Position numbers and translations under genes: made by a program. A DNA stretch of 64,000 nucleotides from UBA12170 sp964293475 (GTDB lineage: Bacteria; Bacteroidota; Bacteroidia; Bacteroidales; UBA12170). The DNA lies in contig CAXYYJ010000006.1 of the NCBI GenBank assembly GCA_964293475.1, forward strand, positions 47,631 to 111,630, given 5' to 3'. Below the pieces are notes generated by a model that was not told the DNA's origin, searched no databases, and saw only the letters and a list, made by a program, of their open reading frames with translations. Below are positions 34,277 to 42,666 of the stretch, piece by piece; the first letter of the stretch is position 1, and every line of letters begins with the position of its first letter.

Positions 34277-34711
34277 TTATTTTTTTCCGGTTGATCCAAA
34301 CCCGCCGGCTCCTCTTTCTGTTTCACCCAATTCGGGAACTTCGTCCCAAACAACGCGTTCGTGTCGGGCCACAACCATTTGGGCTATTCGCTCTCCATCT
34401 TCAATAATCAACTCGTTCTCAGAAAGGTTTATAATAATGACTTTGATTTCGCCTCTGTAGTCGGCGTCAATAGTACCCGGAGAATTCACAATACCCACTC
34501 CTTTTTTATAGGCCAGGCCACTTCGTGGTCTTACTTGTGCTTCATAGCCAACGGGCAACTCGATAAACAATCCTGTGGGAACTAGTTCCCTGCCTAAGGG
34601 TTTAATATGTAGCGGCTGATTTAAATTGGCGCGCAAATCCATGCCCGCAGAGGCTATTGTCTCATACGATGGCAGGCTGTGTTTTGACTGATTTACTATG
34701 TTAACCTTCAT
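34277..34711 (-). CDS. dut: Deoxyuridine 5'-triphosphate nucleotidohydrolase
   Basis: 144 residues, normal for trimeric dUTPase. All five motifs: AGMDLRA (1), RPRSGLAYKKG (2), GTIDADYRGEI with catalytic Asp (3), RIAQMVV (4) and RGAGGFGSTGKK (5). It hydrolyses dUTP to dUMP and PPi, keeping uracil out of DNA and feeding dTMP synthesis. Cytosolic. First gene of the five-gene operon running to the ROK kinase. Confidence 0.97.
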   Translation of the reverse strand: MKVNIVNQSKHSLPSYETIASAGMDLRANLNQPLHIKPLGRELVPTGLFIELPVGYEAQVRPRSGLAYKKGVGIVNSPGTIDADYRGEIKVIIINLSENELIIEDGERIAQMVVARHERVVWDEVPELGETERGAGGFGSTGKK

Positions 34712-34740
34712 TCAACTCGATTTCACATTTGAATATGCTG

Positions 34741-34748
34741 CAAAAATA
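34741..34748 (-). promoter_or_regulatory. -7 box for the dut operon
   Basis: Minus-strand TATTTTTG (TAnnTTTG) 29 bases before the dut ATG; a GTTTTA sequence lies at the -33 distance instead of TTTG. Confidence 0.45.
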
Positions 34749-34863
34749 AAGAAAAGTAGTTATAAAACTTACCTAATATATCCCACTTAACCCTATCCTT
34801 AAAATCCTGAAAAATCAATATATTATTTTGATATGCAATGATTTAAAAAAATATTTTCTCAAA

Positions 34864-36750
34864 TCAACTATTATATTTCTGCATTTTTAACAGATGAATT
34901 AAATGCTGATATTCTTTTTCTGTAATTATACCATCTGCAATAATTTTCTCAATCTCATTTTTTATTTCATCGGTAAGGGGCGATTTGGAGTTAACAAGGT
35001 TTTGAATTTCATCTACTTTGTTAATGAGTATATTATATTGTACTTCCTTAATATGACTGGTTTCCAATAGCTGTCCAAACATGGTTTTCAAATCAATAAT
35101 CTTTTCATGGGTCGCCGAGCCTCTTAAATAATCTACCAGCAGATTATTGGCTTGAAAGAGCATTTTCTTGAACCGCAAATGATTGCGATATTGGAATAAG
35201 CTGGTAATAAGAATTGTTAGTAATGCAACAGCAATTCCAATAATCCCCCAAATATTATCCAGATTGTCCCAAAAGGAAACACCCTGTGCCTGAGTAGTTT
35301 CTGTGGGGGTCTCATTTTCCGGGGTTATATATTCAATCGTAACCTTTGATTTTTTTTGAAAAAAGGAACTAAAATGGGCCGGAAAATGAGCACTTCTTTC
35401 GTCTATCTCCATCTGCCCACCATGAACCACAACCACTGTATCGGGGCCATGAACCTTAAAAAGGTAATTTTTGGGGTTTATTCCATCTTCGGTTCCCCAG
35501 GTTACAAACCAACTGTGTGTATCAAAATAAATCTGAGTTTCTACAGGATACTTTTGCAGCACACCAGCCAGTAAAATCTCTGGTAATTTAGTGTTTAAGC
35601 CGTCTTTTGACAATTGGCCGTTGAGAACAAGCACATCGTTGCTATAAATGGAATAATCAAATAAATCATCGTGAACTTTAGCCAAAAACATATTGAAATG
35701 ATTTTTCCCGGTTTCCTTTTGCCAAACTGTATCAACCTGAGCAAATCTGCCACTGGCAAAGATTTCATCGTAGCATTTTCTTTTTAAAAGACTTATAAAC
35801 CCGAAATCTTCAGCCCGAATGCTCGAGTGTTGCTCAAAGGTTAGGCTTATAACAGGTCTTATTCGTTTTCGGTTCAATACATGTCTCAACTCGTTAAAGG
35901 TATTCTCGTCCGATGCATACCAGCCTTCGATTTGTAAAGGATTTCCCGAAAACAATTTATCCATCAAGACTGGATTATCCTTTACCCCCAGCATAAAACC
36001 CCGAATCTGGTCAGCCAGATTTTTATCCAATGCGGGGGCAAAAACATAGGCATTGTTGGGAACAAAAAAATCTGACTGCCAAAGGATGTTGATTTTAGCA
36101 GCATCAACCCCTTCCTGATCCAATGCTTCCAAATAGGTAGCTATGCCATCAACTTCTCCATTGCATAAAGCTTTAATTGACTTATCGTGACTACCCGACC
36201 AGTCATAATCGAAAAAATGATGATCTGGTTCTATTCCATTGCTCCGAAACCATGTTAAAGGAACTCGATATCCTGTTGCTGATGAGCTATTTGTGAACAG
36301 GAACTTTTTCGCCTTTAGATCGTTAACCGAATTAATTTTCGATTCTTTTAAAGTGGCTATAACAGCTCTGGAGCCTGGTTTTCTCTCTGATTTATGAGTG
36401 GCAAACAATTGAATGGGAGTATTATTTCTAATGGAATAAAGACGGGCATCCATATAGGTAAATGGGGTAAAAACGCCAATATCCACAGTACCATTCAATA
36501 ATAGAGGAGCAAGTTCTTCATAGTCCACAATTTTTAGCTCGGGCTGCTTTTGAAAATGCCTGGCTATTTCTTCAATAAATGGAGTATAGGCTTCTCTGAT
36601 TTTAGTTTCATCGGTATAGCGAATCACCCCCATCACAAGAATCCCTTTATGGTTCTCGTTTTGGGGTTGCGTTTGACCTTGTGAAGGAATGATAAAAAAT
36701 GATAAACCACATAATATCAATACTATCTTAACAAATATACCGATTCTCAT
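34864..36750 (-). CDS. PhnD-like periplasmic binding protein fused to a membrane-anchored C-terminus
   Basis: 628 residues. Signal peptide (about 1-26). A PhnD/SsuA-like solute-binding domain spans about 38-290 (VMGVIRYTDETKIREAYTPFIEEIARHF, GVFTPFTYM, FTNSSSATGYRVPLTWFRSNG), the type that binds phosphonates or related ligands. A second region of about 300-470 has beta-rich strands. One transmembrane helix (about 500-520, WGIIGIAVALLTILITSLFQ) is followed by a ~100-residue cytosolic helical tail. In sensor kinases such modules precede a HisKA or GGDEF domain, but none follows. No ABC permease genes adjoin. A sensing role is inference. Confidence 0.83.
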   Translation of the reverse strand: MRIGIFVKIVLILCGLSFFIIPSQGQTQPQNENHKGILVMGVIRYTDETKIREAYTPFIEEIARHFQKQPELKIVDYEELAPLLLNGTVDIGVFTPFTYMDARLYSIRNNTPIQLFATHKSERKPGSRAVIATLKESKINSVNDLKAKKFLFTNSSSATGYRVPLTWFRSNGIEPDHHFFDYDWSGSHDKSIKALCNGEVDGIATYLEALDQEGVDAAKINILWQSDFFVPNNAYVFAPALDKNLADQIRGFMLGVKDNPVLMDKLFSGNPLQIEGWYASDENTFNELRHVLNRKRIRPVISLTFEQHSSIRAEDFGFISLLKRKCYDEIFASGRFAQVDTVWQKETGKNHFNMFLAKVHDDLFDYSIYSNDVLVLNGQLSKDGLNTKLPEILLAGVLQKYPVETQIYFDTHSWFVTWGTEDGINPKNYLFKVHGPDTVVVVHGGQMEIDERSAHFPAHFSSFFQKKSKVTIEYITPENETPTETTQAQGVSFWDNLDNIWGIIGIAVALLTILITSLFQYRNHLRFKKMLFQANNLLVDYLRGSATHEKIIDLKTMFGQLLETSHIKEVQYNILINKVDEIQNLVNSKSPLTDEIKNEIEKIIADGIITEKEYQHLIHLLKMQKYNS

Positions 36751-36787
36751 AAAGATGTTTTTAGAGCAAAATCACTCAATTATATTA

Positions 36788-36816
36788 CAAATTTAAAATA
36801 AAGCATTTGAAAACAA
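36788..36816 (-). promoter_or_regulatory. Promoter of the PhnD-like gene
   Basis: On the minus strand TTG (36814-36816) and TAAATTTG (36788-36795) are 18 bp apart, a good match to the Bacteroidota -33/-7 promoter; the leader would be about 30 bases. Confidence 0.6.
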
Positions 36817-36985
36817 CATTCCACCTAAAATTTATGGCAAAACAACTAATTGGATAAATAATCGATTACAAAAAATTACAATCGGAAGAATAAAAATCAA
36901 AGTATCGTCACATTATGAATGAAGCCCTTTTTGTTTACTTGCTGAATTTGTGCATTTTATGAAATTAAACTTTTTTTCCAAAATA

Positions 36986-37016
36986 TTTGCGAATTCAAAA
37001 AATGCCTGTAAATTTG
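36986..37016 (+). promoter_or_regulatory. Promoter of the tRNA genes
   Basis: TTTG at 36986-36989 and TAAATTTG at 37009-37016 with a 19-bp spacer, an ideal match to the Bacteroidota consensus TTTG-N19-TAnnTTTG. The predicted start is about 55 bases before tRNA-Asn. Confidence 0.75.
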
Positions 37017-37077
37017 CATCCACTTTTGGAAATGATTAATTTTTTCCGGAAGGCGTTCTTAAAATCAATATATAAAC

Positions 37078-37151
37078 TCCTCTTTAGCTCAGTTGGTTAG
37101 AGCACCTGACTGTTAATCAGGGGGTCGTAAGTTCAAGTCTTACAAGGGGAG
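37078..37151 (+). tRNA. tRNA-Asn (anticodon GTT)
   Basis: 74 bases. Acceptor TCCTCTT pairs with AAGGGGA (one G-U), D arm GCTC...GAGC, anticodon stem CCTGA/TCAGG with loop CTGTTAA (anticodon GTT), T arm intact with TTCAAGT, discriminator G. CCA is not encoded. Confidence 0.97.
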
Positions 37152-37152
37152 C

Positions 37153-37183
37153 AAAAAGGGTTGTCAGTGATAACCCTTTTTTT
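37153..37183 (+). terminator. Intrinsic terminator after tRNA-Asn
   Basis: Arms AAAAAGGGTT (37153-37162) and AACCCTTTTT (37172-37181) around a 9-base loop, followed by more T. It separates tRNA-Asn from tRNA-Arg. Confidence 0.8.
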
Positions 37184-37230
37184 ATTTACCTTTGCCACAT
37201 TCTTTTGGCATTGCGCTGTCAGCAGAACAG

Positions 37231-37302
37231 GGCCTCATAGTTCAAGGGATAGAACGGAAGTTTCCTAAACTTTAAATCCAGGTTCGAGTCCTGGTGGGGC
37301 TA
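37231..37302 (+). tRNA. tRNA-Arg (anticodon CCT)
   Basis: 72 bases. Acceptor GGCCTCA pairs with TGGGGCT, D arm GTTC...GAAC, anticodon stem GAAGT/ACTTT with loop TTCCTAA (anticodon CCT, reads AGG), T arm CCAGG-TTCGAGT-CCTGG, discriminator A. CCA is not encoded. Confidence 0.96.
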
Positions 37303-37331
37303 CTCAATATTCTAACTAAAAAACCATCATT

Positions 37332-37712
37332 ATGAGTATTTTTTCATCAATTCTGGGCAACGCAGGCACTGTAGACCATCAAAAGCTTCAAAGCGATTAT
37401 GGCCAGCTGCTCATTGACAGCGAAACCATTGAAATAGGCTTTAAACTTATTCGCGATACGTTTATCTTTACCAACAAGCGGCTCATTATTATCGATGTTC
37501 AGGGAATAACCGGCAGCAAAACCGAATACTTGTCTGTTAGTTATAAAAGTATTTCGAGATTTAGTGTTGAGACTGCTGGCACATTCGATTTGGAAGCCGA
37601 GTTAAAAATCTGGGTCTCCAGTGAACAAACCCCAAGCATCATGAAGCGGTTTAACAAATCTGTTAATGTTTACGAGGTTCAAAAAATCCTTGCCAAACAT
37701 GTTTTGAATTAA
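37332..37712 (+). CDS. Bacterial PH-domain protein
   Basis: 126 residues, a single bacterial pleckstrin-homology (bPH) domain: IEIGFKLIRDTFIFTNKRLIIIDVQGITGSKTEYLSVSYKSISRFSVETAG, then strands and the closing helix (NVYEVQKILAKHVLN). No signal peptide. These small PH proteins are widespread and form oligomers, but their ligand is not established. It starts 30 bases after tRNA-Arg. Confidence 0.88.
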   Translation: MSIFSSILGNAGTVDHQKLQSDYGQLLIDSETIEIGFKLIRDTFIFTNKRLIIIDVQGITGSKTEYLSVSYKSISRFSVETAGTFDLEAELKIWVSSEQTPSIMKRFNKSVNVYEVQKILAKHVLN

Positions 37713-37766
37713 TAAGGATTTACCTTCAATTGAATCATCAAAACTTTGACTAAAAACGCTGTTAAA

Positions 37767-38075
37767 ATGAGTACACAACGATATTTACAACCCATTGTAA
37801 TAAATCTAACCATTCTTATTCTGGCAATATCATTGAACTCATGTGGCATTTTCAACCGCAGCGCCAACAGCGATAAGCGGGCTCAAAAGGAGATGATTAA
37901 AAAACAAAACAAAGCCATTGACGAAGAAGTTAAAATATACGACAAAATGTATAAGGAACAGACTGATCGTCAGGCGAAAGAACAGCGGAAAATGATTAAA
38001 AAAAGTCGCAGGAAACCCAAGCACATGAGGCCCCACGAACGTGAGTTCTTTCTGTGGAGATGGTTGGGGATTTAA
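37767..38075 (+). CDS. Small basic lipoprotein, hypothetical
   Basis: 102 residues from the ATG at 37767 (a TTG 21 bases earlier is in frame). Lipobox SLNSC follows a hydrophobic stretch (PIVINLTILILAI). The mature part is short, Lys/Arg-rich and helical (KRAQKEMIKKQNKAIDEEV, KEQRKMIKKSRRKPK), with probable coiled-coil character, and ends HMRPHEREFFLWRWLGI. No family recognised. 54 bp after the PH-domain gene and possibly co-transcribed. Confidence 0.65.
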   Translation: MSTQRYLQPIVINLTILILAISLNSCGIFNRSANSDKRAQKEMIKKQNKAIDEEVKIYDKMYKEQTDRQAKEQRKMIKKSRRKPKHMRPHEREFFLWRWLGI

Positions 38076-38286
38076 TAAAAGTTTCAATCCCTGTTTGACT
38101 AAAATTTCAAAAGCTGCCTTTCCTTTCATCGAAATAACATCTGTTTTCGCAGGTACTCTGCTTTATTTCAAAGGATTGATTAGTGCTTCCTGTTGAGAAT
38201 TTGCGATTTTTTTTGTTTGGATTTGATAAAGGTGGGTGTTTCATAATGTTTTATATCTATCTTTACGGCTCATTAATTTTTCTCCG

Positions 38287-38766
38287 ATGGAAGATTTAAT
38301 TTACGGTTTGTTGGTATTTGCCTGGGTTGCCTATGGTATTTACAAGGGGCTTAATTCCAAAAAAAACTCCCAAAAAAAACCTTTGCCCCAAAATCATCAA
38401 TTTTCTCATTCCGACAATACTCAAAAAGCACCGGATTTAGAGGCCATTTTTAATCAATTATTCGACATTCCAAAGGCTCAACACGCCAAAACAAGCCATC
38501 CCTACGAGGCAGAAGTCGTTAAAAAAACCCCCAGAAAGCCCGTACAATCAGAGAAACACGCAAAACCAACATCCTTAGATTCCTACACCGGAAGCGATTA
38601 TGCAGCCTCCTCTTTGAAGCATGTGGAAACAGCCCCCAATGACCTGGGAGAAACCTATGAAGCTATTGATTATCAGTATGACTATGTGGAAGAACAGAAC
38701 CACGAATCTGAGGTTGATTTAAGGCAGGCAGTGATACATCAAGCCATACTTTCACGCCCCTATTAA
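38287..38766 (+). CDS. Hypothetical protein with one N-terminal membrane helix
   Basis: 159 residues from the ATG at 38287 (the GTG at 38236 gives a longer form without support). Residues 1-20 (MEDLIYGLLVFAWVAYGIYK) form a single membrane helix, then a polar, Lys/Pro/Asn-rich, probably disordered cytosolic tail ending in a short acidic helix (EEQNHESEVDLRQAVIHQAILSRPY). No family recognised. It precedes the large receptor gene by about 115 bp. Confidence 0.65.
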   Translation: MEDLIYGLLVFAWVAYGIYKGLNSKKNSQKKPLPQNHQFSHSDNTQKAPDLEAIFNQLFDIPKAQHAKTSHPYEAEVVKKTPRKPVQSEKHAKPTSLDSYTGSDYAASSLKHVETAPNDLGETYEAIDYQYDYVEEQNHESEVDLRQAVIHQAILSRPY

Positions 38767-38881
38767 ACCCATTGTTAACAAACGTTAATTTCCCTTAAAA
38801 TTTGTTTTGTTTTTTCCAGCATTATTTTGTTATTTTACCTGCTTTTATAGCATATTGAAAAATATTGTAAAATTCCAAGGT

Positions 38882-41800
38882 ATGATAAGAAATTTACTGT
38901 TAACAACTGGAATAGTATTATTCGCAAGTTTAATGGCCTTTGCCCAACCCGGAACTCTGAAGGGACAAATCTTAGACAAGGATAGCAAAGAGCCTGTTCC
39001 ATTCGCCAATATCGTTTTAGAGTTGGGGGGAACCCTCATTGGAGGTACCACATCCGACTTCGATGGTAACTACGTAATTAAGCCAATCCCACCGGGATCC
39101 TATGAGCTTAAAGCCACCTATGTTGGGTTTCAGCCTGTAACCATTCAGGGAGTCGTCATTAAAGCCGGAACCATAGAATTCCTCAACGTTTCAATGAGCT
39201 CTAGTGCCATTGACTTAAATGTGGTTGAGATTATTGCCTATGAGGTTCCTCTTATTGAGAAGGATAAAACATCAACAGGTGCCACTGTTACCAAAGAAGA
39301 AATTGCCAAAATGCCCAACCGAAATGCCAACTCCATAGCCACAACCGTAGGGGGTGTATTCTCCCAGGATGGTGAAAGGGGTAGTGTAAGGGGCGCAAGA
39401 TCCGAAGAAACAGTAACCTATATCGATGGAGTTAAAGTAATCGGTTCTTCAAGTTTGCCCGCCTCAGCTCTTGAGCAGGTAAGCGTTTTACTGGGCGGTA
39501 CTCCGGCCATGTATGGCGACGTAACCGGTGGTGTTATCTCCATCACAACCAAAGGTCCCTCCCGGGAATTTGGTGGAGGCGTTGAGGCTCAAACCTCACA
39601 GTTCCTCGATGGTTATGGTTCCAACAGCGCGGAATTTAACCTCACCGGCCCTCTTTTTAAAGGCAAAGAAGAATCTTCTACTGCACTGCTGGGCTTCTTC
39701 CTTGCTGGAAACGTAGCTTATAATAAGTCTGGCTATAATTCACCTATTGGGATTACCAAAGCTACCGACGATTGGCAAACATATCTCTATAATACACCCG
39801 TTCGTCCATCAGGGGTTGGATTTGGTATTTATCAAAATGCAGAATTCACCAAAGCAAACAATTTGGAAAATGTGAAAGCAGCTCCAAATTCCGATAATTT
39901 CTCGTCAAACCTGTCGTTGAAACTCGATGTTAGAACATCAGAAAATACCAATCTTACTTTTGGTGGTACCTTCAACTATTTTAAAGGTAATAATTTCGAT
40001 TATGGAAATTCGGTTTTTAATTGGGACAATAACTCAGCCACCACCGATTATACCTGGAGAGCCTATGGCCGTTTTACCCAAAAGTTCCCTGCCAAAAAAG
40101 AAAGTACCAGTTTGGCTAAAAACTTTTTCTACTCCATTCAGGTAGACTACTCCAAGCGTTTCAGTAAAACAGAAAGCAGTAAATTTAAAGATGATTTGTT
40201 CAAATATGGTTATTTAGGTAAGTATGAAACCACCAAAATCGCGTCCTACGAAAATGGATTTGATACCATAACCAATACCCCCAACGTTAAGTTTATCAAT
40301 AACTGGGATTTTGATACTTTGGTTACCTTTACTCCATATTCCGAAAATATGGCTCTTGCCAATCATACCCTTCAATATTACGATTTCTTCCCCAACTCAT
40401 TTTTCCACTCCAATCTCGACCAGATTCAGCTTGGTAATGGTTTATTGAATGGTCAAAATCCAGATAATATTTATGGCTTATGGACAGCACCAGGTGTTGT
40501 TTCCAACGGTTATAGCGAATTCGACCAAAGCCAGTTAGGTGTAAACGTTGCTGCTTCCATGGATATTGGTACCCACGAAATTAAATTTGGTTTTCAGTAC
40601 GAGCAACAAAAATCAAGTGCCTTTAGTTATGCGCCAACCGGATTGTGGACACTTATGAGAGGTTTAACCAATTTCCACATAGGTGAAATTGATACCGATA
40701 ATCCCTATTTGGTTTACACCGATGGTATTTATCATGCCAGCGAAACCCCCAGCGGTCAATTTGTTGACACCATCCTTTATTATAGAAAATACGATGGAGC
40801 CAGTCAAAGAACCTTTGATATCAACCTTAGAAAAAAATTAGGTTTAGATGTTGACGGTGTCGATTTCATCGATATTGACTCTTATGATGTTGAAGCACAA
40901 ACCATTAATGTTTACGACCGTGATGGTAAAATGAAAACCATCAGTGTTGGTGAAGATTTGTATGACATTTCCATGTTTAGTGCTGACGAACTTCATAATA
41001 ATGCAAGTGCTTTTAGAGAAGGTGCATATATGACAGCATATGGCTACGACCATAAAGGAAATAAATTAACAGGCAGAAAAAGCTTCGACGATTTTTTTAC
41101 CAAAACCGACGACAATGGTGATTTCCTGAGACATGCTGGTGCTTATGAACCCATTTATTTGGCAGGTTATATTCAGGATAAATTCGACTTTAATGGTGAC
41201 CTCGTAGTAAATGTGGGTTTACGTGTCGACAGATTCGATGCCAACCAACTTACCTTAAAAGATCCCTATTTATTCTATCCAGCCAAAACAGCCGGAGAAC
41301 TTAGCGATGCCGATTACAACAGATTGAATGCTGACCGCCCCAGCAATATTGCCGATGATTATGTGGTTTATGTGGACAAAGCAACCAGCCCAACATCAAT
41401 CTCAGGTTACAGAGATGGCGATGTTTGGTACAACGATCTTGGTGCCGTAATTCAGGATCCCAACGATTTGGATAAAGGTTCCGGAGTATCTCCATACCTT
41501 CAAAATGCCAATACATCTTTAGTTAAAGAAGCATTTAAAGATTATGAACCACAGTGGAGCTACTTACCACGTCTTTCTTTCTCTTTCCCTATTTCTGACG
41601 AAGCTTTATTCTTTGCTCACTATGACATTTTAACCCAACGTCCATTGGAATTCATCAGGTTCATTCCATCACAATATTTGTTCTATGCTTCAACAACTAC
41701 TTTTAACAATCCTGATTTGAAGCCCAAAAAGACCATAGATTATGAATTAGGATTTACTCAAAAGCTTTCCAATTCATCATCTTTGAGTATTGCAGCCTAT

Positions 41801-42622
41801 TATAAAGAAATCAGAAACCTGGTTCAATATTCACGTTTTGCCGGAGCCTATCCCAAAGATTACTATACCTACAAAAACATTGACTTTGGTACAGTAAAAG
41901 GTTTAACAATTTCCTATGACCTCAGAAGAACAAAGAACGTGAGAGTTAGAGCAGCTTATACCCTCCAATTTGCCGATGGTACAGGTTCTTCCAGCGAAAC
42001 TGCTGCGGCACTTGTAAATTCAGGTTTACCAAACCTTCGTTCTGTTAGTCCGCTGGCATGGGACAGAAGACATGCCATTAACGTGGTATTTGACTTTAGA
42101 TATGGTGATGGCAAGGAATACAATGGTCCGGTTATCAAAAGAAGCAAGTCGGGTAAAGACCCTATACAGTTACTGGCCAATACAGGTATATCTGTGACAA
42201 TGAACGGCGGTAGTGGTACTCCTTATACCAGATCTGAAAATGTATATGCACTTAATTTAGGTAGTACAACTGTGTTGAAAGGCAGTTATTATGGATCACG
42301 CATTCCCTGGTCTTTCCGTATGGATTTAAGACTTGACAAGGATATCTATTTTAAGAAGAAAGATAATTCTCAACAACAGTCATATCTGAATGTTTATCTT
42401 TCCGTAAACAATGTATTGAATTCCAAAAATATTACCGGAGTTTATGCCTATAGCGGAAACCCGGACGATGATGGTTATTTAACTGCACCAGAATGGCAAA
42501 GCGATATAGCCAATCAACTTAATGAGGAATCTTACAGGTTACTTTACGAAACCAGAGTGAATAATCCAGGTAACTACAGCTCACCCAGAACCATTCATTT
42601 AGGTCTTATCTTTAACTTTTAA
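38882..42622 (+). CDS. TonB-dependent receptor-like outer membrane protein (first gene of a secretion triad)
   Basis: 1246 residues from the ATG at 38882, which begins the signal peptide MIRNLLLTTGIVLFASLMAFAQ. CarboxypepD_reg domain at about 25-105 (GQILDKDSKEPVPFANIVLELGG...), plug domain about 128-260 (TVTKEEIAKMPNRNANSIATTVGGV, TYIDGVKV, GGTPAMYGDVTGGVISITTKG), then a very long beta-barrel ending in IHLGLIFNF with a terminal aromatic. At about 1250 residues it exceeds typical siderophore receptors. No SusD follows; instead a giant secreted protein and a PorV/PorQ-type barrel come next on the same strand with 44-bp or smaller gaps. A role in exporting or displaying that partner, rather than nutrient uptake, is a hypothesis. 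Confidence 0.9.
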   Translation: MIRNLLLTTGIVLFASLMAFAQPGTLKGQILDKDSKEPVPFANIVLELGGTLIGGTTSDFDGNYVIKPIPPGSYELKATYVGFQPVTIQGVVIKAGTIEFLNVSMSSSAIDLNVVEIIAYEVPLIEKDKTSTGATVTKEEIAKMPNRNANSIATTVGGVFSQDGERGSVRGARSEETVTYIDGVKVIGSSSLPASALEQVSVLLGGTPAMYGDVTGGVISITTKGPSREFGGGVEAQTSQFLDGYGSNSAEFNLTGPLFKGKEESSTALLGFFLAGNVAYNKSGYNSPIGITKATDDWQTYLYNTPVRPSGVGFGIYQNAEFTKANNLENVKAAPNSDNFSSNLSLKLDVRTSENTNLTFGGTFNYFKGNNFDYGNSVFNWDNNSATTDYTWRAYGRFTQKFPAKKESTSLAKNFFYSIQVDYSKRFSKTESSKFKDDLFKYGYLGKYETTKIASYENGFDTITNTPNVKFINNWDFDTLVTFTPYSENMALANHTLQYYDFFPNSFFHSNLDQIQLGNGLLNGQNPDNIYGLWTAPGVVSNGYSEFDQSQLGVNVAASMDIGTHEIKFGFQYEQQKSSAFSYAPTGLWTLMRGLTNFHIGEIDTDNPYLVYTDGIYHASETPSGQFVDTILYYRKYDGASQRTFDINLRKKLGLDVDGVDFIDIDSYDVEAQTINVYDRDGKMKTISVGEDLYDISMFSADELHNNASAFREGAYMTAYGYDHKGNKLTGRKSFDDFFTKTDDNGDFLRHAGAYEPIYLAGYIQDKFDFNGDLVVNVGLRVDRFDANQLTLKDPYLFYPAKTAGELSDADYNRLNADRPSNIADDYVVYVDKATSPTSISGYRDGDVWYNDLGAVIQDPNDLDKGSGVSPYLQNANTSLVKEAFKDYEPQWSYLPRLSFSFPISDEALFFAHYDILTQRPLEFIRFIPSQYLFYASTTTFNNPDLKPKKTIDYELGFTQKLSNSSSLSIAAYYKEIRNLVQYSRFAGAYPKDYYTYKNIDFGTVKGLTISYDLRRTKNVRVRAAYTLQFADGTGSSSETAAALVNSGLPNLRSVSPLAWDRRHAINVVFDFRYGDGKEYNGPVIKRSKSGKDPIQLLANTGISVTMNGGSGTPYTRSENVYALNLGSTTVLKGSYYGSRIPWSFRMDLRLDKDIYFKKKDNSQQQSYLNVYLSVNNVLNSKNITGVYAYSGNPDDDGYLTAPEWQSDIANQLNEESYRLLYETRVNNPGNYSSPRTIHLGLIFNF

Positions 42623-42666
42623 TTGAAATGCTGAATTATATTTTTGAAATGAAAAAAAATAGAGAA

